Of a stretch of 64,000 nt of DNA, positions 8,867 to 17,752 are shown one piece after another (positions within the stretch are counted from its first letter, which is position 1; each line of letters begins with the position of its first letter). The notes beneath the pieces are model-generated. The model did not search any database and was not told the origin of the DNA. It saw nothing but the letters and a program-made list of their open reading frames with translations. Source of the DNA: Kitasatospora sp. NBC_00315. GTDB taxonomy: Bacteria; Actinomycetota; Actinomycetes; Streptomycetales; Streptomycetaceae. Made by a program: the position numbers and the translations under genes. The DNA lies in NCBI RefSeq assembly GCF_041435095.1, contig NZ_CP108025.1, forward strand, positions 2,604,001 to 2,668,000, read 5' to 3'.

Positions 8867-10158
8867 TGTCCCGCACTCTGAAGCTCGCCATCGTCGGCGG
8901 CGGATCCACCTACACCCCCGAGCTGATCGACGGCTTCGCCCGGCTGCGCGACACCCTGCCGATCGGCGAACTCGTCCTGATCGACCCCGCGGCGGACCGG
9001 CTGGAGCTGGTCGGCGGCCTGGCCAGGCGGATCTTCGCCAAGCAGGGCCACCCGGGAACGGTCTCCACCACGACCGACGTCGCGGCCGGTGTGCAGGGCG
9101 CGGACGCCGTGCTGCTCCAGCTGCGGGTCGGCGGGCAGGCCGCCCGCGACCGGGACGAGACCTGGCCGCTGGAGTGCGGCTGCGTCGGCCAGGAGACCAC
9201 CGGGGCCGGCGGGCTCGCCAAGGCCCTGCGGACCGTCCCGGTGGTGCTCGACATCGCCGAGCAGGTGCGCCGGGCCAACCCGGACGCCTGGATCGTCGAC
9301 TTCACCAACCCGGTCGGCATCGTCACCCGGGCCCTGCAGAACGCCGGGCACAAGGCCGTCGGCCTGTGCAACGTGGCGATCGGCTTCCAGCGGCGCTTCG
9401 CCAAGCACCTCGGTGTCGACCCCGAGCTGGTCCGCCTCGACCACGTCGGCCTGAACCACCTCAGCTGGGAGCGCGGCGTCACGCTGCTCGACGCCCCCGG
9501 CTCGGGCACCGGACGGGAGGTGCTGCCGGAGCTGCTGGCGAGCCACGGCGAGGAGATCTCCGCGGACCTCCACCTGCCGCTGCCGGTCATCCGGCGCCTG
9601 GGCGTGGTGCCCTCGTACTACCTGCGGTACTTCTACCAGCACGACGTGGTGGTGGAGGAGCTGAAGGTCAAGGGTTCGCGCGCCTCCGAGGTCGCCGCCA
9701 TCGAACGGCAACTGCTCGACATGTACGCCGACCCGGCGCTGGACACCAAGCCCGAGTTGCTCGCCCAGCGCGGCGGGGCGTTCTACTCGGAGGCGGCCGT
9801 CCAGCTGATCGCCTCCCTGCTGGGCACCGACGGGCGCACCACCGTGCAGGTCGTGAACACCCGCAACGACGGCATCCTGCCCTTCCTGCCGGACGACGCC
9901 GTGATCGAGGTACCGGCCGAGGTGGACGCCGCCGGGGTGCGTCCGCTGCCCCAGCGCCCGGTCGAGCCGCTCTACGCGGGTCTGATCGCCGGTGTGACCG
10001 CCTACGAGCAACTCGCCCTGGAGGCGGCGCTCAAGGGCGGCCGCGACCGGGTCTTCGACGCCCTGCTCGCGCACCCCCTGGTCGGCCAGCTGGAGCTCGC
10101 CGAGCAGCTGACCGACAGCCTGCTCGCGCACAACCGTGAGCACCTGAGCTGGGCCTGA
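8866..10158 (+). CDS. Family 4 glycoside hydrolase (6-phospho-glycosidase type)
   Basis: 430 residues of the GH4 NAD+- and Mn2+-dependent glycosidases, which cleave by oxidation at C3, elimination and reduction rather than by the classical mechanism. Seen: the NAD loop GGGSTYTPEL (residues 11-20), the DFTNPVGIVT loop (about 145-154), the metal-site Cys168 in LCNVAIG and His198 in GLNHLSW. The closest pattern is the 6-phospho-beta-glucosidase branch, where the substrate carries a 6-phosphate, but the exact specificity is not decidable here. Because uptake is by an ABC importer and not a PTS, the phosphate would have to come from a kinase such as the BadF-type enzyme encoded next. Confidence 0.9.
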   Translation: MSRTLKLAIVGGGSTYTPELIDGFARLRDTLPIGELVLIDPAADRLELVGGLARRIFAKQGHPGTVSTTTDVAAGVQGADAVLLQLRVGGQAARDRDETWPLECGCVGQETTGAGGLAKALRTVPVVLDIAEQVRRANPDAWIVDFTNPVGIVTRALQNAGHKAVGLCNVAIGFQRRFAKHLGVDPELVRLDHVGLNHLSWERGVTLLDAPGSGTGREVLPELLASHGEEISADLHLPLPVIRRLGVVPSYYLRYFYQHDVVVEELKVKGSRASEVAAIERQLLDMYADPALDTKPELLAQRGGAFYSEAAVQLIASLLGTDGRTTVQVVNTRNDGILPFLPDDAVIEVPAEVDAAGVRPLPQRPVEPLYAGLIAGVTAYEQLALEAALKGGRDRVFDALLAHPLVGQLELAEQLTDSLLAHNREHLSWA

Positions 10159-10279
10159 GCACCCCCGCAGAGCCCGGACGGCTCCCGGAGCCCGGACCAC
10201 CCACCTGTGCCGGGCCCGCAGCACCACCCAGAACCCCGGCCGGAACAGCGGCCTGGGCACGTACGAGCGCGGGGACCTG

Positions 10280-11317
10280 ATGACCCACCAGCCCGAACCA
10301 CTCCAGCCCGGCGTACTCGCCATCGACGCGGGCAACAGCAAGACCGACGTCGCTCTCGTCGCCGCCGACGGGACCGTCCTCGGCACCGCCCGCGGCGGCG
10401 GATTCCAGCCGCAGCTGGTCGGCGGCCCGCGGGCGGCGATCGTCTCCCTCGCCCCGCTGGTCGAGGCGGCGGCGGCCGCCGCCGGCCTCTCCACCGCCGA
10501 CGGGGTGCTGACCGACCACGTCAGCGCCTGTCTGGCCAACGCCGACCTCCCGCTGGAGGAGCAGCTGCTGCAGAGCGCCCTGGAGGAGCAGGGGTGGGGA
10601 GCCAGCAGCGCGGCGGTGAACGACACCTTCGGCCTGCTGCGGGCCGGCACCGACGGTCCCCGGGGGGTGGCGGTGGTGTGCGGCGCGGGGATCAACTGCG
10701 TCGGGCTGCTGCCGGACGGGCGCACCGCGCGCTTCCCGGCCCTCGGTGAGCTGACCGGGGACTGGGGCGGCGGCGCCGGCCTGGCGACCTCCAGCATGTG
10801 GCACGCCGTCCGCGCGGAGGACGGCCGCGGCCCGGCCACCGCCTTGGCCCCCGCCATCGCCGCGCACTTCGGCCTGCGGAGCGCCGGCGCGGTCGCCGAG
10901 GCGCTGCACCTGGGGCAGGTCGAGAAGTGGCGGCTGCACGAGATCGTCCGGCTGCTGTTCACGGCCGCCGAGAGCGGCGACGCGATCGCGCTGGATCTGG
11001 TGGACCGCCAGGCGGACGAGATCACCCGGCTCGCGGTGGTCGCCCTCACCCGGCTCGACCTGCTCGGCGAGAGCACCCCCGTGGTGCTCGGCGGCGGTGT
11101 CCTGGCGTCCCGTCAGCCACTGCTGATCGACAACGTCACCGCTCGCCTGGCGGTCGCCGCGCCGCACGCCGTGCCGCGCGTCGTGGTCGCGCCGCCGGTC
11201 CTCGGCGCCGCCCTGCTGGGCCTGGACCACCTCGACGCCGCCGGCCTCGGCCGGGGCCCCGCCGCCCACGAGCGGCTGCGGGCCGCGTACTCGGCCGTGC
11301 AGCCCGTCGCGGCCTGA
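10280..11317 (+). CDS. BadF/BadG-type ATPase family sugar kinase (N-acetylglucosamine kinase-like)
   Basis: 345 residues with the actin-like ATPase fold: phosphate-1 loop IDAGNSKTD (residues 15-23), CGAGINCVG, GELTGDWGGGAGLA and the adenosine loop VVLGGGVLAS near residue 275. Family members phosphorylate GlcNAc, glucosamine or related sugars. It lies 121 bases after the GH4 gene, in the same direction, and is the last gene before a very strong hairpin. Its job is most simply to phosphorylate the imported sugar or the glycosidase product; which one is unknown. Confidence 0.85.
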   Translation: MTHQPEPLQPGVLAIDAGNSKTDVALVAADGTVLGTARGGGFQPQLVGGPRAAIVSLAPLVEAAAAAAGLSTADGVLTDHVSACLANADLPLEEQLLQSALEEQGWGASSAAVNDTFGLLRAGTDGPRGVAVVCGAGINCVGLLPDGRTARFPALGELTGDWGGGAGLATSSMWHAVRAEDGRGPATALAPAIAAHFGLRSAGAVAEALHLGQVEKWRLHEIVRLLFTAAESGDAIALDLVDRQADEITRLAVVALTRLDLLGESTPVVLGGGVLASRQPLLIDNVTARLAVAAPHAVPRVVVAPPVLGAALLGLDHLDAAGLGRGPAAHERLRAAYSAVQPVAA

Positions 11318-11362
11318 CGCGCGGCCCCGGCGCCCGCCGTGGCCGCGCCGGGCCCGGCGCGC

Positions 11363-11432
11363 CGGCGTCCGCCGAAGCGGTCGTCCGGGCGGGTCCGCAC
11401 ACCCGTCCGGACGGCTCCTTCGGCGGACGCCG
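11363..11432. terminator. Exceptionally long hairpin after the sugar locus
   Basis: Positions 11363-11394 pair with 11401-11432 in one register: 32 positions with a single C-C mismatch, a few G-T wobbles and a six-base loop (CCGCAC). The outer arm is GGCGTCCGCCGAAG / CTTCGGCGGACGCC. It begins 45 nt past the kinase stop, so a terminator is the simplest reading, although it is much longer than the other terminators in the window. Confidence 0.75.
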
Positions 11433-11525
11433 CCCGTCCGGCCCCGCACCGCCACTGGCCCCGGGCGCTGCGGCGTGGCAGCGTACCGGTGTCCACCCGC
11501 CGGGCCCGGCCGTGAGGGAGCAGCC

Positions 11526-12470
11526 ATGCGGTACCGCTTCGACCCCGAACTCGCCGCCGCGCTGGCGATGTCCGTCGACGTCGACCTGTCGGATCTCGAC
11601 GCCGCCCGGGCGGCCCAGGCGGCCGAACTGGCGGGCACCGTGCGGCGGGCCGACAGTCGCGGCGTGAGCGTCGGCGACCTGCGCGTCCCCGGGCCGCCCG
11701 GCGCTCCCGAGGTCGCCCTGCGCACCTACCGCCCCCAGGGCGTGGCCGGGCCGCTGCCCGTGCTGTGCAGCCTGCACGGCGGTGGATTCGTGCTCGGCGA
11801 CCTGGACGTCGACCACGAGAGCAACCTCCGGTTCTGCCGCGAACTCGGGGTGTTCGTGGTCGCCGTGGACTACCGGCTGGCCCCCGAACACCCCTACCCG
11901 GCCGCCCTGGAGGACTGCTACGCCGCACTTCGCTGGATCGCCGGGAGCGCCGCCGCCGAGGGCCTGCGGCCCGACCGGATCGCGGTGTGGGGCGACAGCG
12001 CCGGGGCCGGCCTCGCCGCCGGCCTCGCCCTGCTGGCCCGCGACCGCGGCGGCCCCGCGCTCTGCTTCCAGCACCTGCACAGCCCGGCCCTGGACGACCG
12101 CCAGTCCACCCCCAGCGCCCTGAGCTGCACCGACACCCCGATCTGGAACCGGCGCAACGCCCGGATCGGCTGGGACGCCTACCTCGGCCCCGGGATCCCC
12201 GGGACGCCCGGGGTCCCGGTGTACGCCGCACCGGCCCGGGCCGACGACCTGACCGGGCTGCCGCCCGCGTACGTCGCCGTCATGGAGCACGACCCCCTGC
12301 ACGACGAGGGGGTCGACCACGCCCGCGCCCTGCGGGCCGCCGGGGTCCCCACCGAACTGCACGTCTTCCCGGGCACGTTCCACGGCGCGGCCATGGTCGG
12401 CCACGCCGGCGTCGTGCAGCGGATGACGGCCGAGGCGCTCGCGGTGCTGCGCCACGCCCTGACCGGCTGA
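11526..12470 (+). CDS. Alpha/beta hydrolase, hormone-sensitive-lipase (HSL) family esterase
   Basis: 314 residues; start ATG 11526 preceded by GAGGGAG. HSL-type features: oxyanion-hole HGGG at residues 84-87, YRLAPEHPYPAALEDCYAAL, nucleophile in WGDSAGAG (Ser158), acid Asp in MEHDPLHDEG and His in FPGTFHGAAM. The enzyme should be a cytoplasmic carboxylesterase acting on short-chain acyl esters; the natural substrate is unknown. It converges on the PucR-type gene, from which it is separated by only 31 bases. Confidence 0.9.
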   Translation: MRYRFDPELAAALAMSVDVDLSDLDAARAAQAAELAGTVRRADSRGVSVGDLRVPGPPGAPEVALRTYRPQGVAGPLPVLCSLHGGGFVLGDLDVDHESNLRFCRELGVFVVAVDYRLAPEHPYPAALEDCYAALRWIAGSAAAEGLRPDRIAVWGDSAGAGLAAGLALLARDRGGPALCFQHLHSPALDDRQSTPSALSCTDTPIWNRRNARIGWDAYLGPGIPGTPGVPVYAAPARADDLTGLPPAYVAVMEHDPLHDEGVDHARALRAAGVPTELHVFPGTFHGAAMVGHAGVVQRMTAEALAVLRHALTG

Positions 12471-12501
12471 GCGCCCGCGCCCGGAGCCGGCGTCCGGCCG
12501 C

Positions 12502-13662
12502 TCAGGGCGTCGGATCGGCGGCCAACCGCCGGGCGTACAGGGCCAACTGAGCCCGGAAGCGGTCCTGCGGATCACGCAGCCGCCAGTCGAGCGCGCCTTC
12601 CACGTGGGCCAGTCGGGCCGCCACCGAGCTGTGGTGCAGGTGCAGTTCGGCCGCCGCCTGGCGAAGCGAGCCGGTGCGGCAGAAGGCGGCCAGCGCGGCG
12701 ATGCTCAGCGCGCCGCCCTCCCGTCCGGCCAGCTCGTCCAGCGCCCGGACGTCCGGCTCCGCCCGCAACCGCTCGGCCGGGATCTGCGCCAGCAGCGCCA
12801 CCGGCCCCAACTCGTCGTGGTCCACCAGTGCTTCGTCCGGCGCTCCCGCGCCGGCGAACCGCAGCGCCGAGCGGGCCTGCGCCCAGGACGCCGAAGCCGC
12901 CATCGGCTCGGCGGCCCCGCCGATCCCCACCCGCACCCCGCGGGCGGACTCCCGCAGGGCGGCCCGCTCGCCCAGCACTGCCCGCAGCTCGCCGGCCGGT
13001 GACGCTCCGCCGTCCCGGCGCTGCAGCAGCACCACGCCGAGGCGCCCCACCCGGGCCACCCGGACGGCCGCCGGCAGCGCGCCCCGGCCGAGCAGCGCCA
13101 CCGCCTCCACCCCGGGATCGGCCGGATCGGCCCTCCCCTGCGGCGCGGTGGCGGGATCGACGGCGACCGCGACGACCCGCAGCGGCGGCTCCGGCGCCAG
13201 GCCGAGCAGCCGTAGCGCGCGGGCCCGGTCCTCCACCGCCTCCCGCTCGGAGAGCACCAGTTCCACCAGGGCCGGATCGGCCACGTGCGGCGGCTCGGCG
13301 CTCCGGGGCGGGCCGCCCAGCAGCCGAGCGGCGATCGCCATCCACTCCAGCACCAGATCGTCGAACGGGCCCGCCACACCGGGCCGTTCCAGCCAGACCC
13401 GGCCGCCTCCGGCCAGCCCTGCCTCGCCCGACACCAGCCCGGGCGTGCCCGGCAGGGCCACACCGTCCGGCCCGTACCGGGCGGTGCGCCCGTCGGCGAG
13501 CAGCAGCCCGGCCGGGCACTCGGCCAGGCCGGCGGTGGAGCGCGCCAGCATGCCTGGATCGAGGGCGCCACCGCGCAGCAGCGCCTCGAAGTGGGCGATC
13601 ACCCGGACCGCGCTGGCCGCGTCCGCGTCGAGCGCCGACAGGCGCAGCAACAAGCCCTTCAC
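12502..13662 (-). CDS. PucR/CdaR-type helix-turn-helix regulator
   Basis: 386 residues. The C-terminal ~60 residues are the PucR family HTH (FCRTGSLRQAAAELHLHHSS, then VAARLAHVE). The preceding ~300 residues form a GGDEF-like/GAF-like sensory region as in actinobacterial PucR proteins, with no ligand deducible. GTG 13662 was chosen because TATACT ends six bases before it, which is the arrangement of a leaderless transcript; there is no ribosome-binding site. Most such regulators activate neighbouring catabolic genes, but the target is not evident. Confidence 0.85.
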   Translation of the reverse strand: MKGLLLRLSALDADAASAVRVIAHFEALLRGGALDPGMLARSTAGLAECPAGLLLADGRTARYGPDGVALPGTPGLVSGEAGLAGGGRVWLERPGVAGPFDDLVLEWMAIAARLLGGPPRSAEPPHVADPALVELVLSEREAVEDRARALRLLGLAPEPPLRVVAVAVDPATAPQGRADPADPGVEAVALLGRGALPAAVRVARVGRLGVVLLQRRDGGASPAGELRAVLGERAALRESARGVRVGIGGAAEPMAASASWAQARSALRFAGAGAPDEALVDHDELGPVALLAQIPAERLRAEPDVRALDELAGREGGALSIAALAAFCRTGSLRQAAAELHLHHSSVAARLAHVEGALDWRLRDPQDRFRAQLALYARRLAADPTP

Positions 13663-13668
13663 AGCCGG

Positions 13669-13674
13669 AGTATA
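13669..13674 (-). promoter_or_regulatory. -10 box of a leaderless promoter for the PucR-type gene
   Basis: On the minus strand TATACT is followed by six bases and then GTG. A weak -35 candidate (TGTCGG, 13692-13697) lies 17 bases further upstream. Confidence 0.55.
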
Positions 13675-13903
13675 GGGAGACCCCGCGCTCCGCCGACAGG
13701 GCGCCGCGAGCCCCGGCCGCGCCGCCGGGCCCGCGGGCGGCGGGCCCGCGCACCGGTCGGACGGCGGCCGCCGTTGTCCCGACGCCTGTCGGATGCCCCG
13801 CGCCGACGCGCCGTGTCACCGTGTGGTCACGGCGCACCGAGCGCCGGCCGGGCCTCCCCCAGCGGATCGCTCGTCCCCCTGACCCACCACCCCGGGAAGC
13901 CAC

Positions 13904-14644
13904 GTGTCCACGGATCCGAGCAGCTCCACCGCCGACGCGGCGCAGCCGGCCCGGCAGCTACGCGGCCTCGCCGCGCCGCCGCCGCCCACCGGCCTCTCGC
14001 CGGGATCCGGCGCGGTGGCGGCGCCCGCCGAGGCCGCCCGGCCCGACACCACGATCGTCGACTCGACCGGGCGCGGGGGCGCCTCGGTGGCGCTCACCTT
14101 CGACGACGGTCCCGACCCGGTGGCCACGCCGCGGCTGCTCGCGGTGTTGCGCGAGCAGCACGTCAGGGCGGTGTTCTCGCTCTGGGGCGAGCACGTCCGG
14201 GAGCATCCGGAGCTGGTCCGCGCCATCGCCGCCGACGGCCACACGCTCTGCAACCACACCATGCACCACGAGGACATGGGCAGCTGGGGCCCGGAGCGGA
14301 TCCGCGCGGACCTGGCGCGGACCAGTGCGCTGATCCACCGGGCGGCCCCCGCGGCGCCGATCCGCCACTTTCGTGCCCCGTACGGGAGTTGGGGATCCAC
14401 GCCGGAGGTCGCGGTCCAGCTCGGGATGCAGCCGCTGGGCTGGCGGCTGGCGATCGGGGACTGGGAGCCGCCCGGCACCGACGAGCTGGTCCGGCGACTG
14501 GTGGAGGGCATCACCCCCGGCGCCGTGGTGCTGATGCACGACGGCGGCGGCGATCGCACCCAGACGGTCGAGGCGGTGGCCCGGATCATCCCCGAACTCA
14601 GGTCGAAGGGATGGCACTTCGACACCCCCGCCCGGCACGGCTGA
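13904..14644 (+). CDS. Polysaccharide deacetylase (CE4, NodB domain)
   Basis: 246 residues; GTG 13904 is preceded by GGGAAG. NodB motifs are complete: TFDDGP (motif 1, metal-binding Asp), NHTMHH (motif 2, HxxxH), RAPYGSWG (motif 3), IGDWEPPGTD (motif 4) and LMHD (motif 5). These metal-dependent enzymes remove N- or O-acetyl groups from chitin oligomers, peptidoglycan or xylan. No signal peptide is visible in the Ser/Ala/Pro-rich N-terminal 50 residues, so it is either cytoplasmic or exported by a route not seen from the sequence. The next two genes encode secreted esterases, which suggests acetylated plant or fungal polymer use. Confidence 0.9.
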   Translation: MSTDPSSSTADAAQPARQLRGLAAPPPPTGLSPGSGAVAAPAEAARPDTTIVDSTGRGGASVALTFDDGPDPVATPRLLAVLREQHVRAVFSLWGEHVREHPELVRAIAADGHTLCNHTMHHEDMGSWGPERIRADLARTSALIHRAAPAAPIRHFRAPYGSWGSTPEVAVQLGMQPLGWRLAIGDWEPPGTDELVRRLVEGITPGAVVLMHDGGGDRTQTVEAVARIIPELRSKGWHFDTPARHG

Positions 14645-14793
14645 CCCCCGCCCGCCTGGGCCGGCCCCGCCCGGCACCCGCCCGTCAGGGCCCCCTCGGC
14701 CGGGGCCGGCGTCCCCACCCGCCGGCCCCTCCGCTCCCAACGCGGCCCCCACCCGGCCGCGTGCGCCGCACCGCGAATCGAGAGGACAGGGAC

Positions 14794-16179
14794 ATGTCCG
14801 CACTCCAGGGCTCCACCGCACCCCCCACGAGGCGTCGAAAGCCGCTCCGGACGCTGCTCACCGTGCTGGCGGGCGCCGTCGCCCCGCTGCTGGCGGCGCT
14901 GCTCGCGCTCGCCGGGCCGGCCACCGCCGCGCAGCTCACCGAGGTCACCGGCTTCGGCCCGAACCCGAGCGGCCTGCGGATGTACGAGTACGTGCCGGCC
15001 AGTGCCCCCGCGTCCGGTGCTCCCGTCCTGGTGGCGGTGCACTACTGCACCGGTACGGGCCCGGCCTTCTTCTCCGGCACCGAGTTCGCCTCGCTCGCCG
15101 ACCGCTACGGCTTCATCGTGGTCTACCCGTCCGCGACGCGCAGCGGCGGCTGCTTCGACGTCTCCTCGCCGCAGGCGCTCACCCACGACGGCGGCAGCGA
15201 CCCGGTGGGCATCGTCTCCATGGTCCGCAGCGCCGTCCAGCGCCACGCCGCGGACGCCGGCCGGGTGTACGTCACCGGTGCCTCCTCCGGCGCCATGATG
15301 ACCAACGTCCTGCTCGGGGACTACCCGGACGTCTTCAAGGCCGGCGCCGCCTTCATGGGGGTGCCGTTCGGCTGCTTCGCGACCACCGACGGTTCCGGCT
15401 GGAACAGCGCCTGCGCCAACGGCACCGTGAGCAGGACCCCGGCGCAGTGGGGGGATCTGGTCCGTGGCGCCTACCCGGGCTACACCGGCCCCCGGCCCCG
15501 GATGCAGGTCTGGCACGGCACCGAGGACACCACGCTGCACTACCCGAACTTCGCCGAAGAGATCAAGCAGTGGACCGACGTCCTCGGCGTGGGCCAGACC
15601 CCCGTCCTGACCGACCACCCGCAGAGCACCTGGACCCGGACCCGCTACGGCGCGAACGCCACCCAGGCGCCGGTCGAGGCGATCAGCGTCCAGGGCGCCG
15701 GCCACACGCTGCCCGCCACCGGCATGGCGGCGGCGGCCATCGCCGGCCTGGACGCCACCTCCGGACCGAGCGCCCCGCCCACCAGTACCCCGCCCACCAG
15801 TACGCCGCCCACCACTCCCCCGGCGAGCACACCTCCGCCCACCACCACCCCGCCCACGGCCGGCGCGTGCAGCGTCTCCTACACCACCAGCGCCTGGAAC
15901 ACCGGCTTCACCGCGGCCGTCACCATCACCAACACCGGCACCGCCGCCGTCAACGGCTGGACGCTGACCTTCACGCTGCCGACCGGGCAGGCCATCACCT
16001 CCGGCTGGAACGCGACCTACGCACCGTCCACCGGGACGGTGAGTGCCAGGAACCTCGCCTACAACGCCGCGCTGGCTCCCGGAGCCTCCACCTCGATCGG
16101 CTTCCAGGCCAACCACACCGGCGACACCACCAGGCCCGCCGGGTTCACCCTGAACGGCACCTCCTGCAGCATCAGCTGA
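14794..16179 (+). CDS. Secreted CE1-type (PHB-depolymerase family) esterase with C-terminal CBM2
   Basis: 461 residues. A Sec-type signal (RRRK, then a long hydrophobic helix, AGPATAA cleavage near residue 46) leads into an esterase domain with the oxyanion region VAVHYCTGTG, nucleophile GASSGAM and a C-terminal His in GAGHTLP. After a Pro/Thr linker (about residues 325-360, built of repeated PPTST units) comes a family 2 cellulose/xylan-binding module with its paired cysteines and Trp residues (WNTGFTAAVTITNTG, NGWTLTF). Relatives are acetylxylan or feruloyl esterases; which one cannot be decided. It sits with two other ester-removing enzymes. Confidence 0.9.
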   Translation: MSALQGSTAPPTRRRKPLRTLLTVLAGAVAPLLAALLALAGPATAAQLTEVTGFGPNPSGLRMYEYVPASAPASGAPVLVAVHYCTGTGPAFFSGTEFASLADRYGFIVVYPSATRSGGCFDVSSPQALTHDGGSDPVGIVSMVRSAVQRHAADAGRVYVTGASSGAMMTNVLLGDYPDVFKAGAAFMGVPFGCFATTDGSGWNSACANGTVSRTPAQWGDLVRGAYPGYTGPRPRMQVWHGTEDTTLHYPNFAEEIKQWTDVLGVGQTPVLTDHPQSTWTRTRYGANATQAPVEAISVQGAGHTLPATGMAAAAIAGLDATSGPSAPPTSTPPTSTPPTTPPASTPPPTTTPPTAGACSVSYTTSAWNTGFTAAVTITNTGTAAVNGWTLTFTLPTGQAITSGWNATYAPSTGTVSARNLAYNAALAPGASTSIGFQANHTGDTTRPAGFTLNGTSCSIS

Positions 16180-16204
16180 CGCCCCATCAGACGATCCATC
16201 GTTC

Positions 16205-16232
16205 CTGCGGCGGGGGGCGACCCCCGCCGCAG
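16205..16232. terminator. 12-bp stem terminator with GCGA tetraloop
   Basis: CTGCGGCGGGGG (16205-16216), a GCGA loop of the stable GNRA class, and CCCCCGCCGCAG (16221-16232). It starts 26 nt after the esterase stop and ends 20 nt before the next start. Confidence 0.75.
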
Positions 16233-16252
16233 CCGTCCCCGGAGCCCGAACC

Positions 16253-17623
16253 ATGAAACGAACGCCCTCGGTCGCCGCCCTGGCCGTCGCCGGTGTCCTC
16301 TGCGCGGCCGGCCTGGCCACCGCGCCCGCCACGGGCGGCTCGGCCGCCGCCGCCCCGGCGGACGCCGGCTCGCACCTCCCGCCGGGCCACTGGGTGAGCA
16401 CCTGGACCGCGATGCCGCAGCTGACCGAACCCGCCAACCTGCCGCCCGCTCCGTTCACCCGCGAGAACCTGGTGCTGGACGACACCACGCTGCGCCAGAC
16501 CGTCCACCTGTCGGTCGGCGGCCGGCACCTGCGGCTGCGCTTCTCCAACGCCTTCGGCGGCGCGCCGCTGCCCGTCACCGCGGTCTCGGTGGCCCTCCCC
16601 GCCGACGGCCGGGCGGGGGTCAGCGCGATCCGGCCGGGCACCTCCCGGTCGGTGACCTTCGACGGCCACGGCTCCACCAGTGTCCCGGTCGGCGCCCAGG
16701 TGGTCTCCGACCCGCTGGACCTCGACGTGCCGCCCGGCTCCAACCTGACCGTGACGACCTACCTCGCCCACGGCCAGGCCTCCGACGCCATCACCTCGCA
16801 CCCCGGCTCACGGACCACCTCCTACCTGTTCCCCGGCGACGGGGTCGACGCCACCGACCTGCCCGGAGCCACCCCCGTCGACCACTGGTACCTCCTCAGC
16901 GGCGTCGAGACCTGGGCCGGGAGCGGCACCTCGGCGGCCGTCGTACTGGGTGACTCGCTCACCGACGGCAGGGGCTCCACCACCAACCTCAACGACCGGT
17001 GGCCGGACCAGCTGCTCGCCCGGCTCGAAACGGGCCCGGACTCCTCGGGCACCGCCGTCCTCAACCAGGCGGCCGGCGGCAACCGCGTGCTGAACGACGG
17101 CCTCGGCCCGAACGCGCTGGCCCGTCTGGACCGCGACGTGCTCGCCCAGAGCGGGGTGGAGTGGCTGGTCGTCTTCGAGGGCGTCAACGACATCGGTACC
17201 GCCGACGCCACGACCGCCGCCCAGCAACAGGTCGCGGACGACCTGATCGCCGCGTACGAGCAGATCGTGCGACGTGCCCACGCCCAGGGCATCCGGGTCT
17301 ACGGCGCCACCCTGCTGCCCTTCGGCGGCAACACCGGTTACGACGACGCGGACGGACGGCGCGAGGCGGCCCGGCAGACGGTCAACCGGTGGATCCGCAC
17401 CTCCGGCGGCTTCGACGACGTGGTCGACTTCGACCGGGCGGTCCGGGATCCCGCACACCCCGGGCAGCTGCTGGCGACCGTCGACAGCGGTGACCACCTG
17501 CACCTGAACCCGGCGGGGTACCGGCTGCTGGCCGACGCCGTGCCCGAGCGGCTGTTCCAGCGGCGGCCGCTGCCGGCCGACTTCGGCTACCAGGACGCCG
17601 CCCCCGCGCGCCGGAGCGGCTGA
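16253..17623 (+). CDS. Secreted SGNH/GDSL hydrolase
   Basis: 456 residues with a signal peptide (cleavage around AAAAPAD, residue 37). The N-terminal 200 residues form a beta-sandwich-like extension seen in actinobacterial secreted SGNH esterases. The catalytic domain has block I LGDSLTDG, an Asn block (VFEGVNDIG) and block V DHLHLNPAGY with the Asp-His pair. It should release acyl groups from polysaccharides or lipids outside the cell. The position right after the CBM2 esterase suggests a common role in deacylating plant cell-wall polymers, though the hairpin between them argues for separate transcripts. Confidence 0.9.
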   Translation: MKRTPSVAALAVAGVLCAAGLATAPATGGSAAAAPADAGSHLPPGHWVSTWTAMPQLTEPANLPPAPFTRENLVLDDTTLRQTVHLSVGGRHLRLRFSNAFGGAPLPVTAVSVALPADGRAGVSAIRPGTSRSVTFDGHGSTSVPVGAQVVSDPLDLDVPPGSNLTVTTYLAHGQASDAITSHPGSRTTSYLFPGDGVDATDLPGATPVDHWYLLSGVETWAGSGTSAAVVLGDSLTDGRGSTTNLNDRWPDQLLARLETGPDSSGTAVLNQAAGGNRVLNDGLGPNALARLDRDVLAQSGVEWLVVFEGVNDIGTADATTAAQQQVADDLIAAYEQIVRRAHAQGIRVYGATLLPFGGNTGYDDADGRREAARQTVNRWIRTSGGFDDVVDFDRAVRDPAHPGQLLATVDSGDHLHLNPAGYRLLADAVPERLFQRRPLPADFGYQDAAPARRSG

Positions 17624-17702
17624 GCCGGGGCGGCCCGCCTGACCGGACCCCCGGAGTGGGCGGGGTGCCGCGGGCCGAACGACGTCGGCCCCGGCCCCGG
17701 CC

Positions 17703-17742
17703 CTCCGGTGCTCCGGTGCTCCGGTGCTCCGGTACTCCGGTG
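17703..17742. repeat. Five tandem copies of an 8-bp unit
   Basis: CTCCGGTG is repeated five times head to tail, with one base change in the fourth copy (CTCCGGTA). It lies just past the end of the next gene, in non-coding sequence between two convergent genes. Confidence 0.9.
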
Positions 17743-17752
17743 CGTCGCAGCG

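Noticed and set aside
13285..14793. Long upstream extension of the CE1-CBM2 esterase frame
   Set aside because: It overlaps the PucR and deacetylase genes in other frames; the signal peptide right after ATG 14794 fixes the true start.
17703..17742. Short repeats that could suggest CRISPR
   Set aside because: The unit is 8 bp with no spacers; it is a simple tandem repeat. No CRISPR array or cas gene is in the window.
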